This document shows, piece by piece, positions 1-8,843 of a stretch of 64,000 bases of DNA. Source of the stretch: Lactobacillus sp. CBA3606 (GTDB lineage: Bacteria > Bacillota > Bacilli > Lactobacillales > Lactobacillaceae). Where the stretch lies: NCBI RefSeq assembly GCF_002970935.1, contig NZ_CP027194.1, positions 434,001 to 498,000 of the forward strand. The letters are read 5' to 3'. The position numbers and the translations under genes are program-made. The notes below the pieces were generated by a model. The model searched no databases and was not told where the DNA came from. It was given only the letters and a program-made list of their open reading frames with translations. How positions within the stretch are numbered: the first letter of the stretch is position 1; the number at the start of each line of letters is the position of its first letter.

Positions 1-1
1 G

Positions 2-271
2 GCCAGCGGTTCGAGTGTCCCGCGCTTGTTATTGCACGTTAAGCTGGGTGAGCCGTTAGCTGATGTGATGTACGATTATCCTGATACAACGCATCTTAAA
101 ACGATTTTTGTGCAAGCCAATACATTTCCTTATAATCAGTTACAAATATATGATGATACGGAAATTACCGGTGAACCAGGGCATGCAACTGGGACGGTAA
201 TTGCCCATGGGGAGACGTTAAAGGCAGCATTAGTGGCCTTAAACGCTGGTAATGAGAGTACTGATTTCTAG
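2..271 (+). CDS. 3' end of an unrecognised protein (5' end outside window)
   Basis: An open frame enters from the left edge with no stop and ends at TAG (269-271), giving about 89 C-terminal residues. A TTG at 26 could be read as a start but has no convincing ribosome-binding site, so I take this as the tail of a longer gene. The residues are mixed alpha/beta-like and soluble (ending AGNESTDF), with no transmembrane stretch and no motif I can name. A hairpin with a T-run follows within about 90 nt, so it probably ends its transcription unit. The function is unknown. Confidence 0.6.
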   Translation, partial: ASGSSVPRLLLHVKLGEPLADVMYDYPDTTHLKTIFVQANTFPYNQLQIYDDTEITGEPGHATGTVIAHGETLKAALVALNAGNESTDF

Positions 272-316
272 TTAAAAGTGCGGTAGCCGATACGATCAGC
301 GGCACTATAATGAGGT

Positions 317-364
317 TTAAAAGTCATTCCGTAACTAATCAAATTTAGCCGGGATGACTTTTTG
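317..364 (+). terminator. Intrinsic terminator after the left-edge gene
   Basis: An imperfect stem (AAAAGTCATTCCG pairing with CGGGATGACTTTT) is followed by a short T-run. It separates the left-edge gene from the SGNH hydrolase gene. Confidence 0.65.
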
Positions 365-499
365 TTTGGCGAATTAGCTGTGATAAATTAAAATTATGTC
401 AACTAAAGTTGAATCAATACCAATCAACTTTCAAATAGTTGCATTCGAGGTACAGGGTGCTTAAACTGAATTTATTATGAGGAGAGGTCGGAGATATAG

Positions 500-1570
500 A
501 TGGTTAAAGTTACAGCTTGGCGGCAAATGGTCGCAAATTTTCCTAATATTGAAGCGATTAATCAAAGCCATAAGCAAGTGGTTCAGATTAAACAATCATT
601 AGGGACTCACAAGCTACGGTTGGAAATTGCGAATGACTTTGGGGCGACAGCTTTAGTTATCTCACAATTAGAAATTAGGTTAAATGATCAGGTTGATGCT
701 TTGCTGGGGCGGGTTAATGGTCAGACTAGTTTTTCGGTACCGGCTCATCAGCGCTGCTGGACGGATTGGCTAACACTGCCAGTGCAGGCAGGAGATTGGT
801 TAAGAATAGTCACCGTCTCACCCACAACTAGCCCACATACTTTAATGCAAACGTTAGATCAATCACGGATTAAGCTAAAATCAGTAGCGACACAACGGTT
901 CTTTGGTGTTGATGCGATTGAAGTTGAACGTAGGCAACCGGCCCGGCAACTCTTGTTTTTTGGCGATTCATTAACTAATCAAGGTTATTATTCAGCGGCA
1001 CTGACGCAAGCGTTTGAAAAGCGATTTCCAGACCAATGGGGCGTCATTAATGGTGGGATTTCCGGCAATCGACTCCTACGCCCGGGACATTCCACTTCGG
1101 TGTGGGGTCCTAGCTTTGGTGCGGCGGGGTTAGATCGCTTAGCACACTTATTAGTTGCGCAGCCAGTGGATCAATTAATCTTTATGGCGGGACTGAATGA
1201 TTTGTTACATCCGGGGACCGGTTCACCGATATCGGAACTGCCAACTGCCGCTGAATTGATTGCTGGGTTATTGCAGGTTGAACAATTAGCAGCAAAGACT
1301 CAAACGAAGCTCATTCGGTTAACCGTGACCCCCTTTAAAACCAGCGTGATTGATGGTCAAGCTGGTTGGACAGTTGCAAAGGAGACGCGGCGACAAGCAG
1401 TCAATCACTATTTAGGTCAATTTGATACTACAATTGATGTGGCAAGTTATGTGGCGGCACCAGCGGATCCGGCTAGGTTAGCACCGGAATTTGATTGCGG
1501 CGACCATATTCATTTTTCAGCGACAGGTGGCCAGCTGGTTGCTGACTATATTGCCAGTCAATTGTGGTGA
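500..1570 (+). CDS. SGNH/GDSL-family hydrolase
   Basis: This 356-residue protein has the SGNH signature blocks: GDSL at 155-158 (nucleophile Ser157), GISGN at 186-190 (oxyanion Gly), GLND at 231-234 (Asn233), and DHIH at 335-338 (catalytic Asp335/His338). The 150 residues before the GDSL block resemble the beta-rich accessory domain of SGNH hydrolases related to carbohydrate esterases. There is no signal peptide, so it is probably cytoplasmic. Start: ATG at 500 with GAGGAGAGG about 15 nt upstream. The substrate (an acetylated sugar or other ester) cannot be told from the sequence. It is monocistronic, with a convergent gene downstream. Confidence 0.85.
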   Translation: MVKVTAWRQMVANFPNIEAINQSHKQVVQIKQSLGTHKLRLEIANDFGATALVISQLEIRLNDQVDALLGRVNGQTSFSVPAHQRCWTDWLTLPVQAGDWLRIVTVSPTTSPHTLMQTLDQSRIKLKSVATQRFFGVDAIEVERRQPARQLLFFGDSLTNQGYYSAALTQAFEKRFPDQWGVINGGISGNRLLRPGHSTSVWGPSFGAAGLDRLAHLLVAQPVDQLIFMAGLNDLLHPGTGSPISELPTAAELIAGLLQVEQLAAKTQTKLIRLTVTPFKTSVIDGQAGWTVAKETRRQAVNHYLGQFDTTIDVASYVAAPADPARLAPEFDCGDHIHFSATGGQLVADYIASQLW

Positions 1571-1632
1571 AACAAGTGAACTTTATCATAAAAGGATATT
1601 GCTACTAACAACTAATTTAATGTATTATACAA

Positions 1633-2037
1633 CTAATTGCCTTTGGGACGCCAAAAGGTGGTCATCGTTTGTTTAGTGTCAAGATTGTACTGAATGGCCT
1701 GTTGTAGTAGCGAATAATTAACCGGGTGACCATACGCCACTTGCCAAAGCATGGTCGTGACACGGTCATCGCTAGCACTAATTTGGGGTGCAAAGTGGTC
1801 AAGCGTGGTCTTTTCTAGGGCAATGTTAAAGTGCGGCTTGGCAACACTGAAGCCAACAATAAACGTGTCATGCTGAGTAAACATGGGTTGCTTCCAAGCG
1901 TAACGGGGGGCAAGTTCGGGAAAGGTTGTGCTTACCCAGTTTAGGACGGTTATGACTTGTTTCCGATGAGTTGTATCGGTGATGGCGGTCGTGAAGGGTT
2001 CAAAGACTGCTAATTTTGGCATTAATAGGGTTGACAT
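1633..2037 (-). CDS. DUF1801 / YdhG-like protein (iron-chaperone family)
   Basis: This small soluble protein of 134 residues matches the YdhG/DUF1801 fold. Typical patterns are visible: a helical N-terminal segment, the WKQPMF block and FSVAKPHFNIALE. Some Bacillus members (YdhG/Fra) are described as frataxin-like iron chaperones, but many are just called DUF1801, so the role here is uncertain. I start it at ATG 2037, preceded by AGGTGAGG, rather than at an in-frame ATG 33 nt further upstream that lacks such a site. It converges on the SGNH hydrolase gene with a gap of about 60 nt. Confidence 0.7.
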   Translation of the reverse strand: MSTLLMPKLAVFEPFTTAITDTTHRKQVITVLNWVSTTFPELAPRYAWKQPMFTQHDTFIVGFSVAKPHFNIALEKTTLDHFAPQISASDDRVTTMLWQVAYGHPVNYSLLQQAIQYNLDTKQTMTTFWRPKGN

Positions 2038-2146
2038 GGATTTTACCTCACCTTGTTTTAAGTTAGGCAAAGTGTAGCGAATTTAGCTAGTGGCGTCAAT
2101 CAAAGTCGCTTTATCTAGCCGAAACGATAACCTGAATTCAAATCAA

Positions 2147-2192
2147 AATAGCACGACCGTAACTTTGCTAAAAAAGTTACGGTCGTGCTATT
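2147..2192. terminator. Perfect 19-bp hairpin, probable terminator
   Basis: The arms AATAGCACGACCGTAACTT and its exact complement enclose an 8-nt loop, with T-rich sequence on both sides. On the minus strand it lies downstream of the YfhO gene and the small ORF at 2305-2433, and it isolates the DUF1801 gene from them. Confidence 0.75.
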
Positions 2193-2249
2193 AAGTCATG
2201 TTATCGTTGATCTACTGATTGGTCTGGTGAAGCAGATTTTTGAAATTGG

Positions 2250-2297
2250 CAAAATGAAATTTGTAAGCCCACTACGATTCACGCCTTTCATTTTGCA
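2250..2297. repeat. 11-bp inverted repeat with 26-nt loop
   Basis: GCAAAATGAAA at 2250 is repeated inverted as TTTCATTTTGC ending near 2297. The flanks lack a solid T-run on the minus strand, so it is a weak terminator candidate or a stabilising hairpin at the end of the YfhO/small-ORF transcript. Confidence 0.4.
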
Positions 2298-2304
2298 CAA
2301 TTAT

Positions 2305-2433
2305 TTAGTTTTTTTTGAAAAATAGTTGCCATTGCCAAGTTGTTGTTAAATCAGTGGTATAGCACACTAGCGGTATCGTCACTTTTAGCTTAGTTATCGG
2401 TGACTGTTGCAGATATAGTTGCTGTTTTGGCAT
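2305..2433 (-). CDS. Possible 42-residue small ORF, unknown
   Basis: On the minus strand an ATG at 2433 is preceded by GAAAGGA with about 10 nt spacing and opens 42 codons ending at TAA (2305-2307). The product starts MPKQQLYLQQ and ends FFKKN; it is polar with a short hydrophobic middle and has no recognisable motif. It lies 114 nt downstream of the YfhO gene with the same orientation and is followed by an inverted repeat (2250-2297). The good ribosome-binding site is the only positive evidence, and conservation would be needed to accept it. Confidence 0.35.
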   Translation of the reverse strand: MPKQQLYLQQSPITKLKVTIPLVCYTTDLTTTWQWQLFFKKN

Positions 2434-2547
2434 TTGTGTCAGGTCCTTTCATCATTGAATACCCTTAGTTTAGCCAAAATCGACTTATACAACTACTGCA
2501 TTTTGATAAGTGTTAAATAAGCTTTTCTTAGAAATAGGTGGTCACCG

Positions 2548-5121
2548 TTAATGCACGCGGTAGTGTTTAAATTGTTGCTGGTCGAGTTGTCGTTGTTTTG
2601 ACCGATAGTGCTGAACTCCTGTCCACAAACCAAAGGTCAGGAAACCTAGCAGTGAGAGCACACTACTAAATTTTAATGCCGGGACATGGTACTGTAACTG
2701 AATCTTATTTTGACCCGCCTTAACGGGTAGAGCCGTTAAGCCGCCGATGATTTTTTTCGTATTAACTGGTTGGTCATTAACCGTGGCTTGCCAAGCGGTA
2801 TCGTACGGAATCGCAACGTATAACCAATGCTTGTTGCTTCGGTTATTAACGTGGCCAGTGACAGTGGTGGTCAATCCATGCGCATGGTACTTTGGAATAA
2901 AGGCGCTGGATTTAAGCGTGTCATAAGCAGCTTTGAAAGTGGTCCTATCCAGACTGGCAAGCTGTTGGCTAGTCGTTAAATGCCGATTATTAGTTTCAAA
3001 TTGCAAGGTGACCGTTTGACCACGGCGATAAGTCCCTAATGGCCATAACAAGCTTTGATAATCGGCATTGACGCTGGGTGTGATTGGCTGGCCATTAACT
3101 TTAAAGGTTGAATAGCGCGTCCCTTGATGTGGATCGCTATAATACAGTGGTCCACTGGCATTGATTTTTAGTTGCAGTCGATGTTGATAGTGATGACCAC
3201 TTGCAGTTACTGAATTTTGCTTGAAAGAAGTTGCCATGTAGTATGGCGAAATGCTAGCCTGAATATTTTGTAGAATCTGTTCTTGATTAGCTAGCGCATG
3301 ATTAGGCGTCAACGTCACTTGGGTAAGTTGCGCTGGAATGACAAAGCCCATTCCTAGATAGTTAGGGTTGAGTTCAGTTTGTGCGCGACCATTATGTCGT
3401 AAGAAGACATTGTATTTAATGCCTAACAGCATGGCACTGACGGGCGTTAATCCTTCTGAATTAATCCGACGAGCATTGCGACTATAGAGACCTAAATTCT
3501 GCAAAGTTAGGCGAGATTGTTCATTTAAAGTCGAACTATAGTAATTGATCCCATGGAAGTTAAATAGTAACGGGTCATTATAATTATTATATTTCTCGCG
3601 ATAGGCATGATTAATGAGCGTATTTGTATTATTAACCCGATAAAGTTGTCCATCCGGATCACTGACTTTTTGCATCTGTTTTGCTTCCGTGGTGTAGGCG
3701 GTCTGATAGATCGCCTGACTACCAAATGAAGTTGTTTGCATACTTAATAATAGATTGCCGCCTAACTCAGTTAGCACGATGCCAGTGATTAAGAGCGCTT
3801 GGCGGCGTTTGACAAGAAAGATGGCGGCCGTTGTCAACCACACATAGCCTAGACTTAACGCCAAAGTTGAACTAGCAAGCGGCTGTTTAAGCCCATAATT
3901 AGTTAACCAGCCAATGATAAGGCCAGCGGTTAAAAGACTTGGGAGTCGCCATTGCCAGCGGTGCGGAATTTGACGAGGCCCAGCTAACCAAGCTTCATAA
4001 GCTAGCATAATTAAGACAAAGCTGAAGAAGAAGGCATTCCGGAATGGAAAACCAGCTGGTTGCTGAAACAGGTGCCAAATGGTATTAAATAGTTGAATGA
4101 GCATACTTAATAATAGTGCCAGCAATAAAAAGCCAGCTGCTCGGCGCCGACGTTTCGTAATTTTAGGATGAACAAAATAAGTCATCACCAATAAGATGAC
4201 GAAAGTCGTGCAAAAAATAGTTGGCGCATGTGCTAGGCGTTGGGCATAGTTATTAGCGCCTAACCCTAGCTGGCTAAAAACTTCGAGCCCAAATTGCGGT
4301 AAAGGTAAAAAATTTGTGCTAGTTTGCGTGGTCTTCGCAGTTTGAAGCATCCCCAGGGCAGTTGGAATTAATAAAAACAACGCACTGACGACGCTCAGTA
4401 ACCCGGTCATTAGTAATTGTAATAGCCGGTATCGGCGTTGATAGACCGTTTGCCAAAAGCTGGTCGTCTTAGTTAAAGCTAATTGATAGACGAGATAGAA
4501 GCCTACAAAGAGACAAGTCATGTAGCCCAAGTAGAAGTCCGTGACGATACTGACCCATAGCCACCAAAAGAAACGAGCGGCATGGCCGGTGGCAAGCAAC
4601 TGATCGAGACCTTTGAGAATTAAAGGCAACCAAATCAGAGCATCTAGCCACATCAGGTCAAAATAATTCAAGGCCACGAAACCACATAAGCTAAAGGCTA
4701 ACCCAAATAAGGCGGCGGACCGTCGATTGGTTCGATAATGTGTTTGTAAAAAATGGGTGGTCGTGATCGCAATTGCGCTGATTTTGACCATGATGATTAT
4801 CGTGATACCAGTCGGTAACTGCGCCGCTGGAAATGCCAAAATAATCAAATTAAATGGGCTCATTAAATAATAAGCAATCGTAGGGACCATGCTACCACCC
4901 AAAGATTGCGAAAAGGAATATAATTGGAAATTATGATTAAGTAAGGCATGACGATAGGTCGTGAAAAATGAGAGATACTGGGTGCCCATATCACTAATCA
5001 ATAAATTGTGATCACCAAATGGTGTAATTTGTTGTTGCCATAAGATGGTACTGACAATTATTAGGGCAAGTATCCCCGCAGTTAGCGGGACTGTCCATAC
5101 ACGTGGTACATTTTTTTGCAT
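2548..5121 (-). CDS. YfhO-family multi-pass membrane protein (teichoic-acid glycosylation type)
   Basis: This 857-residue protein has an N-terminal membrane helix, a short extracytoplasmic loop with the motif SDMGTQYLSFF, about a dozen more hydrophobic helices to about residue 460, a large soluble domain, and one C-terminal helix before a basic tail. This is the layout of YfhO proteins. In Bacillus and Listeria these act with a CsbB/GtrB-type transferase and a flippase to move a sugar from undecaprenyl phosphate onto lipoteichoic acid outside the cell. A CsbB-like gene is divergently placed 321 nt away, which supports that role by inference. Start: ATG at 5121 follows TTGAGGTGG; an in-frame GTG at 5130 would overlap that site. 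Confidence 0.85.
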   Translation of the reverse strand: MQKNVPRVWTVPLTAGILALIIVSTILWQQQITPFGDHNLLISDMGTQYLSFFTTYRHALLNHNFQLYSFSQSLGGSMVPTIAYYLMSPFNLIILAFPAAQLPTGITIIIMVKISAIAITTTHFLQTHYRTNRRSAALFGLAFSLCGFVALNYFDLMWLDALIWLPLILKGLDQLLATGHAARFFWWLWVSIVTDFYLGYMTCLFVGFYLVYQLALTKTTSFWQTVYQRRYRLLQLLMTGLLSVVSALFLLIPTALGMLQTAKTTQTSTNFLPLPQFGLEVFSQLGLGANNYAQRLAHAPTIFCTTFVILLVMTYFVHPKITKRRRRAAGFLLLALLLSMLIQLFNTIWHLFQQPAGFPFRNAFFFSFVLIMLAYEAWLAGPRQIPHRWQWRLPSLLTAGLIIGWLTNYGLKQPLASSTLALSLGYVWLTTAAIFLVKRRQALLITGIVLTELGGNLLLSMQTTSFGSQAIYQTAYTTEAKQMQKVSDPDGQLYRVNNTNTLINHAYREKYNNYNDPLLFNFHGINYYSSTLNEQSRLTLQNLGLYSRNARRINSEGLTPVSAMLLGIKYNVFLRHNGRAQTELNPNYLGMGFVIPAQLTQVTLTPNHALANQEQILQNIQASISPYYMATSFKQNSVTASGHHYQHRLQLKINASGPLYYSDPHQGTRYSTFKVNGQPITPSVNADYQSLLWPLGTYRRGQTVTLQFETNNRHLTTSQQLASLDRTTFKAAYDTLKSSAFIPKYHAHGLTTTVTGHVNNRSNKHWLYVAIPYDTAWQATVNDQPVNTKKIIGGLTALPVKAGQNKIQLQYHVPALKFSSVLSLLGFLTFGLWTGVQHYRSKQRQLDQQQFKHYRVH

Positions 5122-5305
5122 CTGAACCACCTCAATAAGTTTAGGTTGTTAAAAATAGATTGGGGAGGACAACGGACTAGTCATAAGTCGTTCAGTGCGT
5201 AAATTAGCGTTTCAATTACCATAATTTAGTCAGCGCTAGAAAGCAACCATTTGGATTGTTTAGTTAAGTCGATTATTTAGCCGGTTAATTATAATTCAGT
5301 TTACT

Positions 5306-5334
5306 TCGTATTAAGTTAACGATATCGGTATAAT
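5306..5334 (+). promoter_or_regulatory. Candidate promoter for the CsbB-like operon
   Basis: A consensus TATAAT lies at 5329-5334 in the divergent 321-nt gap. The -35 region (around 5305-5311, TTCGTA) is poor. It would leave a leader of about 100 nt before the ATG at 5443. The rest of the gap shows nothing else I can name. Confidence 0.45.
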
Positions 5335-5442
5335 ATTAAGCATAGGACCAGACTAGTGTCTGAGTTAGTTAGTATTTGGGGTATTAACTAGCTAGTATGT
5401 CAAAATTTTAGAGTTAGATTTGTCTATTTAAGGGGGAGTTCC

Positions 5443-6444
5443 ATGATGAAGCAGCCACGGTTAACCATTGTGGTACCATGCTATAATGAAGAAGCCGTTT
5501 TACCAAAGTCGTCTGCCGTATTGGGGGAAATTGTAACCCAATTGATTCAAGCGCAACAAATCAACCAAGATAGTCAAGTGCTCTTTGTTGATGATGGTAG
5601 TGCGGATAAAACGTGGCAATTAATTCGCCAGTTTGAGGCGCAAAACAAAGTTTTTAGTGGTTTAAAATTTAGTCGCAACTTTGGTCATCAGAATGCGTTA
5701 ATGGCGGGGATGAAAGTCGCCGGTAAGTTTTCGGATGCGGTGGTGACGATTGATGCGGATTTGCAAGATGATCCAAAGCTAATTCCCGAAATGGTCGCCC
5801 GTTTTAAGGCGGGCAATGAAGTGGTTTTAGGGGTCCGCAACGATCGAACCAGTGATTCACACTTTAAACGTTGGACGGCAGAAACGTTCTACCGGTTGAT
5901 GCGGCATATCGGCGTTCAATTAGTGCCAGATCATGCGGATTTTCGCTTGCTTAGCCAGCGAGCGGTAGCAACTTTAATGCGGTATCATGAAACGAATTTA
6001 TTTTTACGCGGTATTGTGCCACAACTCGGCCTGAAAACAAGTAAGCTGTACTATCAGCGTAAACCCCGTCTGGCCGGTGAATCAAAATATCCGTTTAAAA
6101 AGATGATGGCATTTGCCATTGATGGGATTACGTCATTTTCGGTAGCACCAATTAAAGCAATTATGACGCTCGGTTTGTTCGTCATTGGGATTAGCCTATT
6201 GATGTTAATCTACGCGACTGTGCGCTTTTTTACGGGAGATGTGATTGATGGCTGGACCTCGTTAATGATGAGTTTGTGGTTCCTAGGAGGGATTCAATTG
6301 ATTGGCATCAGTATTATTGGAGAATACATCGGTAAGATTTTTGCCGAAGTTAAACACCGTCCACGTTATATTATCGAAACGGATGATTATAGTGCGGCTC
6401 AGCAGCCCGCCTTATTTACGAAGCACCAGCAGTACAATGACTAA
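5443..6444 (+). CDS. CsbB/GtrB-like GT2 transferase (undecaprenyl-phosphate sugar transferase)
   Basis: This 333-residue protein has a GT-A/GT2 domain (VVPCYNEE at 10-17, VDDGSADKTW at 49-58, DADLQDD at 104-110) followed by two membrane helices at about 228-257 and 268-295 and a short cytoplasmic tail. That is the architecture of DPM1-like GtrB/CsbB enzymes, which load a sugar from a nucleotide sugar onto undecaprenyl phosphate. It is divergent from the YfhO gene and overlaps the next GT-C-like gene by 8 nt. This fits a three-part surface glycosylation route; the sugar is unknown. Start: ATG at 5443 after AAGGGGGAG; a second ATG follows immediately. Confidence 0.87.
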   Translation: MMKQPRLTIVVPCYNEEAVLPKSSAVLGEIVTQLIQAQQINQDSQVLFVDDGSADKTWQLIRQFEAQNKVFSGLKFSRNFGHQNALMAGMKVAGKFSDAVVTIDADLQDDPKLIPEMVARFKAGNEVVLGVRNDRTSDSHFKRWTAETFYRLMRHIGVQLVPDHADFRLLSQRAVATLMRYHETNLFLRGIVPQLGLKTSKLYYQRKPRLAGESKYPFKKMMAFAIDGITSFSVAPIKAIMTLGLFVIGISLLMLIYATVRFFTGDVIDGWTSLMMSLWFLGGIQLIGISIIGEYIGKIFAEVKHRPRYIIETDDYSAAQQPALFTKHQQYND

Positions 6445-8479
6445 GCGGTTACTGGTTGGCTTGAATTGGTTAGCTGCTGGGATTTTGTGTTGGGCCGTTG
6501 GGTTTGCAATCATCTTACCAATTCGTTTTTTTGCTGATCAAGACTGGGTGTCGCCAGTTGTCAATGTGTTACTCGTTTTAGGCTTAATCTTGATTTTAAA
6601 TGGGTTAAAAGCTTGGATTAGCCAGTGGTCGGCGCGCACTTATCGCTATTGGTTGTGGGGATTGGGCGGATTAATTGTTGTTGTTCAAGTCTGGGTAGCG
6701 GTGCACTTTGTCGATGCAGGGCGAGCCGATGCCTTTTTTGTCCGTAATCAAGCTTTAGCACTAGCTCAAGGTAAGCTTAACTGGGCGGTGTATTTTAAAG
6801 TCTATCCGAACAATGTTAATTTTACGCTGTTGGAAGCTGGCTTATTAAAAGGGCTGCTAGCGGCCGGCTTAAAAACGCCATGGGTCTTGTTAAATGGGTT
6901 ACGTTTTATCTGGTTAGATACAGGATTGATTGCCGGATTAAGCCTCTTATGGCAGTGGCAACGTTGGCGACCAGGGGCGTTCGGCCTGTTACTGACTTGG
7001 TTAGTTAGCGTGCCGGTGTATGCCTATGCCTTGTTTGCTTATACGGATGCCTTAGTTATGCCGCTAATAATTGATGTTTTAGCGCTCAGTTGGTGGTGGT
7101 GTACTAAAACGGGTTGGTCGCGTTGGCTAGCAGGCGGTATGACATGGCTGCTGATTGGGTTAGGCGTCGTGATGAAAAGTAACATGATTGTGTTATGGTT
7201 AGCGGCGGCAATCACCTTACTAGTTGCTGGCGCACAGCGGCATTTACCCTGGCAACTCGTGCTCAAGTGGCTAGTTGGCAGTGTTGTTGTTTTAGGTTTA
7301 ATGTCAGCGGGACTCACTAAGGTAGCAACACAAGCGGGTTATCAAAAAAATGTGAATGCTGCGGTACCTGTGACTAGCTGGATTGCGATGAGTTTGAACC
7401 CGAAGACTAATGGTCAATATAATAATGCTGACTTCACGCGTGTTCGCCGTATCCCGACACAGGCAGGCAAGCAAAAAATGACGCAGCAGATGATTAAGTC
7501 CCGCTTAAAAACGTTACGCCCAACTGGAATCGCAGTCCATGTGATTAGAAAACTGCGGGTGTTTTTAGCAACTGGGGATTTTGACAGCTTTAAGCTCACA
7601 ACCCAATGGTTACGGGAACCTAATTGGTATCGGCAACGACAACGTACGGTTCAATTCTGGTTAGTAATGGCAACACAGACTTGGTATTTAATTTTACTAA
7701 TGGGGAGTATCAGTATCTTAGTCACACGTGGTCAGCACCGGTTAATGGTCGGTTTCTTAGCGTTAACAATATTAGGGTTAACGAGTTTTCACGTATTGCT
7801 GTGGGAAGTTGAGCCTCGGTATGCCTTGCCTTTATTGCCAGTAGTCATGTTACTAGGCTGTCTTGGTTGGACCCGTCGTCCAGCTCGCCAACTGACCTTG
7901 CACCGGCGGCAACTTTATAGTGGCTTGGCTATTTTAGGTGCTGGCTTTAGTTTGTGGAGTATTCGGCAGACCAGCCGTAGCACATTAATAACGGGTTATA
8001 GTGCTGCTCGTCAAGGGAATGGCGCATACTTCACACCAAATCGACGAACGCTGCAACCAGGACAAATGTTACGTGTTAAATTACCGGTGTCGGTGGCAAG
8101 TAATCAAGTGCGATTGCTGCCTAAATCCGCGCATGGGTTAGTGACGGTTAAGTTACAGGCTGGATCACAGCGACTGCAGCGTACTGGTCAGCCGAAGCAG
8201 GTTGCTAAATTAAGTTATCCGACCACGGCAGCAGCAACTTTAACCGTGACCATTATTAATCGTGGCAAGTTACCGGTTCAATATGGTTCAGTGCGCACTC
8301 AATATAGTCAACAAACCGGGCGCATTTTGCGGCAACGACAAAATAGCTTGCAATATTCAGTTGCCATGACGCATGCGCCAACTAGTTTAACTGGCACTAA
8401 AACAATCGTCGGGGTCGTTGGCACCGTGTTAGTGCTTGTTTTGAGTAGTTTATGGTGGCGACCACGTCAAGTTAATTAA
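6437..8479 (+). CDS. Polytopic GT-C-like glycosyltransferase
   Basis: This protein of about 680 residues has 10-13 hydrophobic helices over the first 480 residues, then a soluble C-terminal domain and a final membrane helix. The first extracytoplasmic loop carries GRADAFFVRNQALALAQG, an acidic GT-C-style motif where lipid-linked-sugar enzymes (GT39/PMT-like) place their catalytic Asp. I choose ATG at 6437 because its overlap with the upstream stop indicates translational coupling; the longer reading runs inside the GT2 gene. Its partner is presumably the undecaprenyl-phosphate sugar made by the upstream enzyme. The acceptor is unknown. Confidence 0.75.
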   Translation: MTKRLLVGLNWLAAGILCWAVGFAIILPIRFFADQDWVSPVVNVLLVLGLILILNGLKAWISQWSARTYRYWLWGLGGLIVVVQVWVAVHFVDAGRADAFFVRNQALALAQGKLNWAVYFKVYPNNVNFTLLEAGLLKGLLAAGLKTPWVLLNGLRFIWLDTGLIAGLSLLWQWQRWRPGAFGLLLTWLVSVPVYAYALFAYTDALVMPLIIDVLALSWWWCTKTGWSRWLAGGMTWLLIGLGVVMKSNMIVLWLAAAITLLVAGAQRHLPWQLVLKWLVGSVVVLGLMSAGLTKVATQAGYQKNVNAAVPVTSWIAMSLNPKTNGQYNNADFTRVRRIPTQAGKQKMTQQMIKSRLKTLRPTGIAVHVIRKLRVFLATGDFDSFKLTTQWLREPNWYRQRQRTVQFWLVMATQTWYLILLMGSISILVTRGQHRLMVGFLALTILGLTSFHVLLWEVEPRYALPLLPVVMLLGCLGWTRRPARQLTLHRRQLYSGLAILGAGFSLWSIRQTSRSTLITGYSAARQGNGAYFTPNRRTLQPGQMLRVKLPVSVASNQVRLLPKSAHGLVTVKLQAGSQRLQRTGQPKQVAKLSYPTTAAATLTVTIINRGKLPVQYGSVRTQYSQQTGRILRQRQNSLQYSVAMTHAPTSLTGTKTIVGVVGTVLVLVLSSLWWRPRQVN

Positions 8480-8484
8480 TGAGG

Positions 8485-8527
8485 GCTTAAGCTAATCTGG
8501 TTGGGGTGATTAGCTTAAGCTTTTTTT
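8485..8527 (+). terminator. Strong intrinsic terminator of the GT2/GT-C operon
   Basis: A perfect 13-bp stem (GCTTAAGCTAATC and its complement) is followed by seven T. Confidence 0.92.
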
Positions 8528-8572
8528 GTAGTTCCAACTTTGGCGCGGGTCATTCGAGTTCAAAGGATCAAC

Positions 8573-8602
8573 TTGATAAGCATCTGCGTTGTTTGCTATA
8601 AT
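8573..8602 (+). promoter_or_regulatory. Promoter of the 8844 gene, with long leader
   Basis: TTGATA (8573-8578), an 18-nt spacer and TATAAT (8597-8602), with an extended TGC just before the -10, form a near-consensus sigma-A promoter. The resulting leader is about 235 nt. A weaker TTTGGA-18-TATAAA pair lies at 8667-8696. Confidence 0.65.
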
Positions 8603-8746
8603 CACAATTAATTTAGTGAACAATAGTTGGTGGCTAGTCGCTAAATTAATGGCTTAATTACGCTACTTTGGATATGCTAAAATTGAGTAGTATAAAATAT
8701 GAAAAGCGCCTATAATTAGAACGGTGGTTTTCAGTTAAATGCCAAT

Positions 8747-8781
8747 GCTAATCAGTTATTGATAACTTTTGAGGGATTAGC
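8747..8781 (+). repeat. Nested hairpin in the leader of the 8844 gene
   Basis: GCTAATC (8747-8753) pairs with GATTAGC (8775-8781) and encloses AGTTAT-TG-ATAACT (8754-8767). It is followed by TTTACTATT rather than a full T-run, so it may be an attenuator, an RNA-stability element or an operator. Confidence 0.4.
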
Positions 8782-8843
8782 TTTACTATTGACATCGGAT
8801 AAATATTTTTTTAGCTGCATCATTTGGGGAGGAAACGTTACTT

